Below are positions 23,265-34,130 of a stretch of DNA of 64,000 nucleotides, piece by piece. Origin of the DNA: Galerina marginata (lineage: Eukaryota > Basidiomycota > Agaricomycetes > Agaricales > Galerinaceae). The position numbers were made by a program, and so were the translations under genes. Every line of letters begins with the position of its first letter. Within the stretch, counting starts at the first letter, position 1. The notes under the pieces are model-generated. The model searched no databases and was not told where the DNA came from. It worked only from the letters and a program-made list of their open reading frames with translations. The stretch spans positions 3,472,001 through 3,536,000 of the forward strand of contig JAECYW010000004.1 in assembly GCA_023014335.1 (NCBI GenBank), read 5' to 3'.

Positions 23265-23974
23265 TCAAGCGAAGTTAATACCGCCCAAAGCGAGTGCGAC
23301 GATGGACCCAACAACGCTGATACCCATTCCGACAACAGCTCCGCTCTTGGTAGTTGTCGTGGTCGAGGCACTGGAAGCGCCGGGAGCAGCAGCAGAAGCC
23401 GAACCGCTGCTTCCCGAACTGCCTGAACTGCCTGAACTACCTGAACCACCGGCCGAGACAGAATGGCCAGCGGAATTACAAGCGCTGACGAAACCTTGAA
23501 TAAATGTTAGTAATAGCTACAGAGGGCAGGGCGAGACGGGGGCTTACCAGTGACAGCGTCGTTAGCGGTGGTTTGGTTGTACCCAGCGATGCCCGCGTCG
23601 ACGGCACACTGGATACACGACTTCAAAGAGCTGACAACGCTGTTCGTGCACAGGCAGTCAAGGGTTGAGCAGCCTTGGGTCTAGTTTACTGTCAAGCACG
23701 GTCGGTAGCATCGAAGCAGCAATAGGACATACAGTGACAGTGTTAACAAAAGACTGGCATTGCTGCTGAATGCAGGAGGCGGGGATCGAGCTGGGGTCGA
23801 AACCGCTGATTTGACGCGCGTATAAGCCAGCGGGGGAGGTAAAAGGATCGGCGAGAACTATTTTACGAAAGCGACCAGCCAGTCAGTCTGCTTTTTAACG
23901 GCCGAGGCAACGGAAGGTATACCTGCTGGGACGACGACGAGGACAGAGGCAGCTAGTGTGCGGAATGCGACCAT
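23265..23974 (-). CDS. CFEM-domain GPI-anchored wall protein
   Basis: Exons 23974-23923, 23857-23733, 23680-23548 and 23494-23265 give 179 residues. A hydrophobic signal peptide (MVAFRTLAASVLVVVPAGVL) is followed by a CFEM domain with eight cysteines in the expected order: CIQQQC, GCSTLDCLC, SCIQC and a final SAC. Then come a Gly/Ser tract with repeated GSSGSS units and a hydrophobic C-terminal tail (VVGSIVALALGG) of the kind replaced by a GPI anchor. CFEM proteins sit at the wall or membrane; some bind haem or act in host contact. The aspartate typical of the haem-binding type lies in STLDC. Confidence 0.9.
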
Positions 23975-25373
23975 TTTTCAATCAGTTAAAGAGAGACGGC
24001 AAGGTGCAACGAAAGAGAAGGGGGCGAACAAGCGAGGAGTGGGGAAGCTGAAGAAAAACGACTTTGATTGCCTTTAAATGGGATTTATTGGGCCAGGGCC
24101 AATGGCATGGTGCTGGAATTAAACCCTGACCGCACACCATCGAGTAATTAAATGGCGGGTGGAAGGTCTTGGCAGCGCTATAATTGTGACCTCCGACGAG
24201 GGCGTGTAATGTTCTCCGATTGCTCTTTCTAAGCTGCAAAGGAACTCGTTGGTCCGAGTCGGTGAATAAAAACCTGTGAACGATGATTATCAGCATAAGG
24301 AGACGCGTTTGATGGAATTGATCATAACAAAACAACAATCCAACGCGTTCTCGACGCGTGAAGAATATATAATTCTGGTGTCCACTCACCACTCACCAAC
24401 CCCACCAGCTCTTGCGAAGCAGTATCACGCCCACAGGCCACCTAAAAGCCTCTTTCGACGCGCTTGCCAACGGTCGTATGTCCTGATCCACCACCATCAC
24501 CAACGGACCTTCCGCCTCTTTCCACAACCGATTAATTTCTTCGCAAATGATCAACACCGCCCACCACGCGGACATCCAAATGATCAGCGCCCGTTGTCCT
24601 GAGACCTGAGCTGGCCTGAGTCAGGACTCAGGTCCTGTTTTTCGGATAATTATCGCGATGAAAGGGGCAAGACTTGTTGATCCAATAAGTATGATAGATG
24701 GCAGGTCACAAACCGAGCGTAATCTGCAGACTGTCGCTCGGAATGGGCCTTTTGCATAAGCGTTACCTCAGCTTTGTCCAAGAGCGATTTTTAGCCAATT
24801 GGTGAACCAGTGGCCGTTTGAGCATGGTCAACGCAGGTCACCATAGGTCACCATTTGCACCGTTGGCCATCTTTTTCGGTTTGTTGGTTTGCAGGTTTGT
24901 CGGGGAGGCAGGTGGAGGTGTCGTGGCAACCACTCCCTGCCATTTCGGGTCAGCAGATCCTCGTGGTTCAGCGTGGTTCTATAGAGCATTCGCTGTGACC
25001 TGGGACCGGGTCACCGCGCTGGGTCACCGGAATCGCTTATGTAATGCTTAGATAATTTGATGCGCGCTTGGTCCTTCACCGCGCCCTTTTGTCACACTCA
25101 CCCGCTCACCCGCTTCACAATAAACGTTTCTTTTTCGCATTTCGCTTGGGCCCCGCTCGCTAACCTCGCCGACGTCACGCTCAGGTCACCAGGCGCTTGG
25201 TGGCGGCCTGCCGCGGCGGTCACAACAATTTTGAACTCCTCGCAGGCGTTTCCCTCGCCGTCCGGCCACTTTATCTTATCTCCACGTTTCCCATCATCTT
25301 TTTTATCTCACGTCGTCACTGTCAACAGCGGGCGTGCGTGCTCTCATCTGCGTTGTCACCGTTTGTTGTCCTC
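23975..25373. other. Gene-poor stretch with palindrome and GGTCAC cluster
   Basis: No coding sequence supported. It holds a perfect 18-base palindrome-like repeat (CCTGAGTC AG GACTCAGG, 24615-24632), an AGGTCACAAACCG element at 24703-24715 and at least five GGTCACC copies between 24833 and 25190. The first 100 bases are the CFEM promoter. Confidence 0.55.
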
Positions 25374-26008
25374 ATGAATGGTGCATTTACCATCGTTGGG
25401 CTTGTTCTAGATTGCAGTAATCAGCAGGTAAGTCTGGGGACTCAGTCAAAATTCTGAGTTACTTACCTAGCTCTTTCTCTAGCTGTTGTGTTGCCTCAAG
25501 CATCGGTCGATTCGGGTAGCATCGAGAGGTGTTGGCAGCAGCCTTGAATTTGAGAGCAGCTGCGAGACAATGACGAACTAGGACCTAGGTAAGTAAGTAT
25601 CACTGCACTTTCAACTTTCAATATAACCTGCCCTTCATCCTCAAAGATCTACGAGAACAGTACATATGCTCCAACGCTAGCCATACTCGTCATCCGCATG
25701 CTTGAACTAGCGGCTCACATCGACAATCAGTTTGAGGGATAATGCGGTGTCCAAGGGTAAGTATCCTTATCCTTATCTGTTCCGGTTACCAACACATCTC
25801 TAATGATCCCATTCGCCCTAGGTTCAAGTTCTCTCAGTCGACTGTTGCAGAGCTAATCCGCGAAATCAAGCAGGTCTCGACAGAAATAGTCGAGACCGCT
25901 GTTCATCCGATCGGTGACTCGACGGTGAGTCGGTTCCCATCCCCGTACATTCACCTCCTCTTTCTAACCTGCTTGGCAATGTCAGCGACTTCAGTATACA
26001 TGAAATAG
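25374..26008 (+). other. Possible spliced transcript or decayed gene
   Basis: Five short blocks are separated by four good GT..AG introns (25428, 25590, 25755 and 25924 donors; each starts GTAAGT or GTGAGT). Coding potential is doubtful: the first ATG (25374) reads through one junction and then meets a stop. Blocks such as FKFSQSTVAELIREIKQVSTEI look like an amphipathic helix. It could be a non-coding RNA, or a pseudogene that kept its splice sites. Confidence 0.3.
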
Positions 26009-26673
26009 TAAAGCAAGAACCTCACAAGTGACGAAACTCGACACACCATAGTCGAGACCGCTGTTCCGCCGATCTGACAACCTCATAGTTGCCAAAATTT
26101 CTTCAGGCGTCGTGTCTCGCTTAATTGACACCGTCATTGGGAAGGAGGATGCGAAAGCTGCAAGGGGAGGCCCTTATAACGGGGGACCCGCCGGTACAAG
26201 ATGAGTCGAGTTGCATGACACCTCTCGTCCACTAACCAATCCACCAGCTCTCCTCAGCCCTCGAACAACGTTTGCGACCGATTTGCAATATGCATCACCT
26301 CCACCTCTGCTGCCGGCATTTGTTGGCAGAATATCCACCTCTGTCAACGCTGTCTTGGATCATCCAAGATAGCATTCACCACCCATTCTAGTTTGTTCAC
26401 TAACAATCATACCGCCGGCCCAGATTTCTCGCTTTCCTCACATGCACCCAGAGAACTGAGCGGGGTTTCGCAAAGGGCGAGTTTCAACTTAAATTCACTA
26501 TCAATACACTCTCACCCTATCCCTTTTGGAAAAAGCAAGATGGCTGGTTACAACCCCCGTTACATTTTGGTATACGACACAATTTAGTTCCTGTATCGAA
26601 ACGTACCATTACAACATACTTAAGTAAATATCAACGCAATAAACCTAACACTTATCGCCGCCCACAAGGTTGG
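26009..26673. other. Intergenic region, no gene seen
   Basis: Contains a second copy of the motif GTCGAGACCGCTGTTC (near 26050; the first is near 25890), which hints at a short local duplication. Otherwise nothing recognised. Confidence 0.4.
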
Positions 26674-28517
26674 TTAATCCTCATCAAGAGTCAAATCAAT
26701 TACTTCGTTAGGGTTTTCTTGAACCACCAATCTTCTGAATGGCTGATTTTGTCGTGTAAGGTCGCGAATACCCGTGCGGCGTCGAGGTAGTCTTTCAGGA
26801 AAGGCAGTCGACAATTCAGTCGACGATCCAGGAATAGTGGTTGAATGTCCTGAAGTACTCGAAGCAGCGGCGGCATCACGAAGCGCAATTGAAGTATCGG
26901 CAAGTGTATTCCCTTCAGCATCTACATTCAACACGATTAACAATTTGTTGAGTTATTAGAAATTCACGAACCAAGAACCCCCGCTGGCAGAAGATCTTCG
27001 ACTACCCAGACTTTAAAAGTGTCGCTATCTGTTGCGGAAAAGCCCCTACTCATCAGTGCTATGAAATTCTCAGCCGAAACAGTAAGCCTGGGTTGTAGTG
27101 CATCTGCTTTCAGTGCAAATTTACCCTTCCTTGATTTTCGAACTGCTTTGAGGACCTTAGCTTGGGCGTTTGGAGTTGCGAGAAGTTTACGAAAGGGGTC
27201 GTAAACCGCGATAGGCTGGAAAAGCAAGTAAGTTTCTCTTCCTAATTGAAAGAACGAAACTTACCAAGTAAACCATCTGCAAAAATATGCCTTCCCACAA
27301 GACGTTACCAAATTTTGTCTTGAGAATTTCCTCAGTGTTCCAGCCAAGGTGGTTGGAGCAAAATTTTGTCAGGTTAACAATAGACGGCATTCTGGGGATC
27401 CATCGAGAAGTCGGGACCTGAGGAGGGGTTGTGGTCCACGATGTGAGTGGATTGATATATAGTTCTAGGATGTCGTGTTTAGGGAATGTATCTGGGATAT
27501 TTCTGGCAAGTGGACGAGAACGTCGCGGAAGAAGACCTCTCGAATTACTTTCCAATTCCAAGCACAAATCAACGCGCCATCCGGAAATAAAGACATTGAA
27601 GGCCGCTCGGTCAAGCGTCCTTACAGCGTGGAGAAGCTGGTCCCCGAATCCACATTGTGCCAGCCCACGCGCATATGCCGTACCACAGCCCTTAACTCCG
27701 GAGTCATAGTCGCCACCAACGAGGAGGGAAAATAAAAGAAGGCCCCCTTCTGTCAATTCCAAATCATCGATGTTATAACGAGTAAATTCATCATCAAACT
27801 GTCTTTCCTGCTTCGGTATACTTTAAAATTGGTCAAACAATGCTTGTGAAGTGTAAAGTGGTGAAATAACTCACGTTCGGTAGATCACTTGTGCTCCAAA
27901 GACAAGGACATCACTATCACTTGTAATTACACCATCAATGAACCCGTGGCGGTCTAGCATAGCGAGTTCGGCTTCTGCTTCTCCGGGCGCCTAATCAATT
28001 CATTAGCGGCGCTAATTGTAGAACATAGCTGACACTCACCTGATGGACATGATATCCAAAGTGCCGAATTAGATCGGGGGCAAGTTTTTTCCACCAAAGA
28101 GATCGATTTGATACTGAGTGGCCGCGTTTTGAATCTGGCCGATCAGGTCCATCGAAAACAAAGACGAGGGTAACCGGGAGACGAAGAAATGCTGACAGTT
28201 TGTGAAAAAATATGTTGAGCCCAGCACCGTGAAGTTGGCCATTAACACCAGCTGCTAATGTAGCGGCGGTACACTCGGCCATGAGAGGGCTATTCAGATG
28301 CTCAGATTGGTAGTTTTTGAGACTTAAATAAAAAAATTTACCTCATGTCAATGCCGAGACAGAGTGAGCGATGATTAGCATCTCGACTCTTGTGTGCGCT
28401 TGAAATTTCCATCAAGGAGCACTTTCTCCCGGCACCGGAAAGCTCCTATATCATATTTTGAGATTAATTGTTGAATGTATGTAAGCTCAGTACCTTCCAG
28501 AGTCCAGTTATTCCCAT
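26674..28517 (-). CDS. GEN1/XPG-type structure-specific nuclease
   Basis: Starts MGITGLWK (28517-28494), the standard XPG N-terminus whose glycine binds the DNA end. Acidic catalytic positions are all present: GIDMSPL, FVFDGPDRPDSKRG, APGEAEAELA, TSDSDVLVFGA and VGGDYDSGVKGCG. The helix-two-turn-helix region follows at about 27700. These match the GEN1/Yen1 branch, which cuts Holliday junctions and flaps in the nucleus. The C-terminus ends NEVIDLTLDED, a textbook SUMO-interacting motif with an acidic tail. At least seven exons. It lies 219 bases downstream of the recombinase-like gene on the same strand. Agaricomycete genomes often carry extra copies of this family, so it may not be the single housekeeping GEN1. 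Confidence 0.85.
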
Positions 28518-28736
28518 ATTTACTGGGAAAAGTATTCAAAGTATTGGGCTGCGTGCGTTTTATGGCAAGAAGACGGACAGGTATTAGATAGTAAGGGTCG
28601 AAGACAAGTATCAGGACATATTGTACTCTGAAACCTTAACAAGGCGACGTACTAATTTAGGTGTGAAGGTGGTCAATGCTTAGAAATAGATACTATACTA
28701 CATACTGGGTACAACGTAAACTATGAGAGGTGGCAT

Positions 28737-31700
28737 TTATGAACCCTTTGACTTCTTCGAGCACCTGCGAGCATCAACAGGTGCCTTCCGCTTTTTACCT
28801 GTTGTAGATGGGCTTTCTCCTTCGTTTGAATTGTCAAGATCGGTGGCTGTATCTATCACGGGTAAGGTATTCTGTTGCGAAAGGTAAAGGAAGATCAGTG
28901 GCGTCAATATTGCTCGAGAAATAATGATACATTACCTTAAACTTTACTAGCTCTTCTCGTCTGCCCTTGATATAATTAGTCAGAGCAGAAAGTCCTTTCA
29001 GCTTGGGATCCTCGTCTCCCAAAGCTTCGAGTTCAGTAAGAATTACACTTGGCGAGATGCTACGAGATTCTGCCTCAGAATCAATGTATTCTGGAACTTC
29101 TCGAAAGCGTGACCATGACTTGCGGGCCTATAATGAGTTCCATCAGTCGGTGGAAGTGAATGCGATCTCAAAGCACTCACTTTGTTTGACGTTTTACTGC
29201 GCCAGCTCGGCTTCACGAAATAGCGCTCAACTTCGCGAAGAGGAGGCTTGATTCCAGTCTGAACCCCAGACGGGTCAAAGACACCTTCGCCGACGCACCA
29301 ACAGGCCCACTGTTCGCGGAGGTTGTACTTGTCAACAGTTCTTGCTGGTTGCCAACAATCCCAAAGCATATCGTGCTGTTTGACGAGTGCAAAGACTTGA
29401 TCCCATCGTACAGACTTCTGACCAAGAATTGGTGGCCAGAAAAGCTGAGGATCGCCTTGAAAAGTTGAAATTAATAGATAGATATTTCAGTAGTACGGAA
29501 CACATACCTCGTTTCGAAAAGGCAGCTGCAGGGGGTAGAACAAGGTCAACTTGGGTTTTTTGCCGTTGCCTTGGTGCTTTAGGTGATCCATTTGCAAATG
29601 CACGCAGTGTGCCCTCGTCAGCCACATAGACCCCGGTGTCATCTGCAGGAATTGTTTGGGAAGTTAACTCATCGTGCACAAACAAACGTTGAGCTGGCGA
29701 TGGGGAGGGAAGATGGGTCTCATCATCAAAGACGTCGACATCACTTGAGTGACCAAGTGAAAATAGTGGTCGGAGTGGTGACCGCGACGTAGATCCTAAG
29801 TTTAAATTGTCAATTGAATCATTTGGCCCCAGCTTTGAGATGTACCGTGAGCATTACTGTATCGCGATTGATACACCTCATTTGAAAATGACTTGGTCGG
29901 AGATAGAACCGCGGTCCGTCGCTCCAGTAGGCGGCGAACTGCCGATAATTCCACTGTTTGCGATGAAAGTAAGGAGCGAACCTCCTCAAGTGACCGCCGT
30001 AGTTCTTGGTTTTGGATTCGTTGCAGATCGACTCGGCTTCCAGCACTTGCTTTGAGCAAGCTCAGGCTCTTTGGGAATTCATCCTTCATCCAATTACGAA
30101 CATCCGGATTCGCAAGAGCAGGAAGTCGGAATATGCCTGATTTCGGACATTCCTGGTAGATTGCAGCCCCACACTTCAATTTAATGTCAGCCAAAATTTG
30201 GGAGTATTTTTGTGAACGAGAGGTACCTGAAAGAGATATGGTCGCAGGAAGATAACCATAGACCAGTAGTTGGCGGCGCCAGAAAGATTTTGCTTTCCTA
30301 CAATCTCAGCATGTATTTCCTCTGCCATTGGGCACACAAGCCGCAGGAAATGTTCCGGAACGTGAACATGCCGCCAGACGGGATCATAAGTTTCGTGCGT
30401 CATATATCCATGCGCACCAAGAATAGCCTAGTAGTGGAAAAACTTGAGAATAAAATAGGGCAACCGAACCGAACCTTCATACCTCTTTTGGAAGAGAAGG
30501 AGCATATGTGTCGAAGTACGTCTCACCACGTACCCAACCCATCCTTGATGTGACTGATGCATCGACTCTTCAAGATGAGGTAATTAGCATTGATAAAGAA
30601 AATGCGTTGATCGAAGCATACCCCATTTTCTCCTGGCGATATCCGAGGATGTGCCGCGGAAGGTGCGCCTTCAGCCGCGAAACAAATTCAGCAGATTGAA
30701 AAGCCTTTACATAAACATTGTAAAGGCTTTGCTCGTGGTACGGCGTGGTAAACGACTTCTTCCCATGTAAAATGCGAACCTGGAAGTGTTTTCAGTAAAG
30801 GCCAGCAGTGTACATTGAGTCTACACACCTGTCGCCAGCTTTTGTTGACCGACCAGTCAATCTCCATCACCTTGCCGATATTTATGACATCGTGAATGAA
30901 GTGGTGGTAAAATGCGAACGCGCCAAGGGGGCATTTCAGCGGGTCGAGATGGGCAATAAAAACCGTATATACAGGGTTGATTTTCTGGAATTTGATGTAA
31001 GCATTATTCGCATCAGACAGGATAAACATGCTTACGGTACGCATACCCCTACTTGCGCCAGCTTTTTCTTCGCCTTGAAGCCCTAAAATGGACGGAATGG
31101 CAGTTTCTTGGTTTGGATGAAGAAACGTGTACGGCTGAAGTTCGGCCAGTCGTAAGGCACGGAAATCGTCGCCGCGATTACCAGATGCGTTTTGGGCAGT
31201 CCAGCAAAGATGCCCATTAATGACAGAGCGTACTAGAAACCACGGGTTAGTTAGAGAAAATAATAAGATGAAACTTGGGCATACATTCACGATGCATCAA
31301 AAATCCCTTCCCGACCTTTTCCATCTGCTCTTCGGTGATTCCAGCAAGAAATGTATTGGCTACAATATCGGGGGCATCTTCTTCGGGAACCAGTCCACTA
31401 TATTCTTGAATGTAAGTATTGGTTCTTCAATAATGTTTATAGCTTACTTTCGGACGCGCTGCAATGCTTCATTCATCCGGCCCTTCAATGAATCCCAGAC
31501 ATGTACAGAGGTAACAGGACGGAGTCTTTGAAGGGACGGGTCATGCGCTTCTTGTTCCTTCCGAATACGAAGGGCGCCGAAGTATAGTTTTTTGATTTGG
31601 GACTGGAAGATAGTTAGTTCAATAGACATGAAATTAGGTGGAGGTAAACGGACTGCGCCAATATATGTTCCAGGAATGTCAATTCCTCTTCGGTTCCGCT

Positions 31701-32660
31701 TTGGGCGTTCTGAGCAAAATCGAATATAAAGGAGCAGGTGGTGTTCGTCGATGATTCTATCTTTTATCTTGCCTTCGGCAAGGGCGTTCTCGCAGAATTC
31801 CTTATGCAGAATTAGAATACAGGATATTCTCAGATCGTAACATTTAACGTACCTCCCATGCCTTGACCATTGCTTGTTGGGTTTTAATTCCGCCCGCTCG
31901 CCGATTTTGTTCTGCCCTCCGGGTTTCTTCAACTCGAATTCGTGTTTGGAAGGCCTTGAAGTTTTCTGGATCCATGAGCCCCGGCCCTGGTTCGAGGTTG
32001 ATGTCTTCGGTGTCGTCTTCGCCGTCGTCAAGGTCATTGTCTTCATCGTAGCCCAAGACCTCATCAGCAGCCGCACCTTCGACTGCGAATTCTCTGACAA
32101 GGTCCTCTTCGTCATCACCATCGTCTTCGTCCGTGAAACCCCTCGGAAGGCGAGTTGTTATTCTCTCGGACGATGCAGCGCGAGTGGGAGTAATCGGAGA
32201 AGCAGCAAAGGCATCCAATGGCCGAGTACTTTGTGGTAGTGAAGGAGTATCTTGTGCGGGGTACCTGTTACAGACGTAAATCATGCATTTTAGTATAACA
32301 AAACTTAAATTCAGAATGAAAAGGTAAGAAGGCATACCAATGACTTAGAAGAACATGCCGAAGACGTTCCAGGCTTGCACTCTTTGGAACTGAGACGCGA
32401 ATCGCAGCGCAAGCGTCCTGAAGAGGTTTCTTAAGCCGAAATTTATTTCTGAATGGTCTCCTGTTTAGCATATAAGAATGATAAGATCCATATTAGACTC
32501 ACAGTTGTTGCTGGTACTCATCCCGAGTTGCGCTGATGAAGCCGTTGGCGTCTTTGGAAGGTGAGAGTGGGTTATCAACATGAAGTTCGAGCTCAGGTGA
32601 TCGGGAACGTCCACTGGAGTTCTCCGGCCCGTCCAACGGATCAATTGTTGGACCCGACAT
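28737..32660 (-). CDS. Crypton-like tyrosine-recombinase protein (NDC10-II and GCR1_C type)
   Basis: The first exons are 32660-32503, 32460-32338 and 32264-31853; later exons reach the stop at 28737 (about 900-950 residues). An acidic N-terminal linker is followed by an NDC10-type core that keeps the tyrosine-recombinase tetrad: Arg in SGNRGDDFRALRLAEL, H-x-x-R in AHLPRHILGY and a tyrosine in GETYFDTYAP. The segment DPLKCPLGAFAFYHH is the family's signature between them. A coiled coil (about 30050-29930) and a C-terminal GCR1_C-like DNA-binding block (QVFALVKQHDMLWDCW, near 29380) follow, then a basic tail with KKRK. Such proteins are typical of Crypton elements or genes derived from them. 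It is intact as far as I can join it; one junction needs the acceptor TATAG near 31402. Confidence 0.8.
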
Positions 32661-34130
32661 GAGTTCACTTAGACGATTTTACGCGCGAATAACGAGGGCG
32701 CGCAGAGACGCTGGCAAGCTGGAGCAGGCGGTTGGAGGGGGAAGCTGCATTTCAACTGTTATATTGAATATAATATGGGTGGCACATATTTCGATGGCCC
32801 ATCCGCATGCTTGCTAGGTAAGGTAAGTTGACAAAACAAAGGTGGGCCAGCAGGCCCGCCCGGGCTATACGCACTCGAAAGCCGTTGGGCCGTTGAGCCA
32901 CCCGGGAGCTCTACAGAGCACTGAATGCCCTAGGGCAAGTCACCAAGCTTGGTGACCGCCCGCGAAATTTAAGGGGAGGTCACAAAACCGCTGTGACCTG
33001 CCCCCAAGGAGGGCCAAAGGGGTCTCCTCGATCCCAGGCGGACCGGAAACGGAGGAGGGCAAGCGGAGCGTTGCTGATTGGTCGAGTGCGTCCCAACTCC
33101 AGACAGTGTGGCACAGTGGCTGTAGGAACCAAGTACTTAGGGACCGCAAGAAATCTTTTCAAGTCGAACGACAGCTACATATACGAGTATTGTAAGAAGT
33201 ATATATACCACTCGAAATGAATTTCGACCCGTTCAACCAGCTTGAACAAAAATAGCAATAAAAAAACTAAATAAAAAAGTAGAGCGTAAAGCAATTCGTA
33301 CATACATAATCGTGATCGGGATATTATATTAGGAAAACAAAACATTAACCCTCGCCCAAGGTGAATTAGGAAGAGGAGGTTGAATATGTAGAGTGGTAAG
33401 TGGTAAGACGGCGGTAGTAGTGGTAAGGAGCGTAAGAATAAATACAACAATTTGGAGGATGTCCGAGAGAGAGAGAGAGAGAGAGAGAAGGAGAGATGGG
33501 AGTGGTAAGATGGTGCTGTGGCGCTGTGCTCTGCGGTGGTCGTGAAATTGAATAACGAAGTGATGCGCGGTGGGTGTGAGGAATGGAAGGCAGTGATGAT
33601 TGAATGAGCGTGTATTTTCGGATGGGACCTGGAGGTTGGGAAGGCCAGTTAGGGTGATAGAGTTGGACAGATGAGAGCGCGGAAGGGGAATCGGCGAAGA
33701 CAAAGAAGTAGCCCGAGCACATCGATAAATGCTTGAATTGTGGATGTCGAAAAGGAGTATTGACGGTGAACGTTGAACACTATCCCAGGCATCAGAACAA
33801 GAGATGCGAACAGATGTTCATCTTTCTCTCGGTTCATCCACTCGTGGACAGTGGTGCTCGTCGAGGATCGAGGCTGTTCCTGATAAACAATCATTACTAA
33901 CTCTTCGGAACAAATAGAACGACGAGGCTAACCTTGTTCGCGATGAAAAGGCTCCATAGTCTCGTTTTCGTCTCCGGATCCGAAGTACATCACCCCCCAA
34001 TCCCAGCTTCCCATCTAGCTTCTAATCCAAACCAAAAGAAACATAACGCAGAAAACCAAGTCGAAAAGAAATGCCGCTCCATCTGCAGCAGGACAATGAG
34101 CACCAGCACCGACCGCTGAAGGACGTCCGT
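32661..34130. other. Intergenic stretch with palindromes and a GA microsatellite
   Basis: No gene supported. Notable sites: GTCACCAAGCTTGGTGAC (perfect palindrome, 32939-32956), AGGTCACA-N7-TGTGACCT (32977-32999) and (GA)12 at 33465-33488. It forms the promoter side of the recombinase-like gene and the 3' flank of the bHLH gene. Confidence 0.55.
33465..33488. repeat. (GA)12 microsatellite
   Basis: Uninterrupted GA dinucleotide run, followed by an imperfect purine tract. Confidence 0.9.

Noticed and set aside
23982..24392. 136-codon minus frame upstream of the CFEM gene
   Set aside because: Overlaps the expected promoter and leader; no recognisable domain.
31402..31448. Apparent frameshift in the recombinase-like gene
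   Set aside because: The nearest AG acceptor gives a stop, but the acceptor TATAG a few bases further on restores the frame and the conserved sequence, so no lesion is needed.
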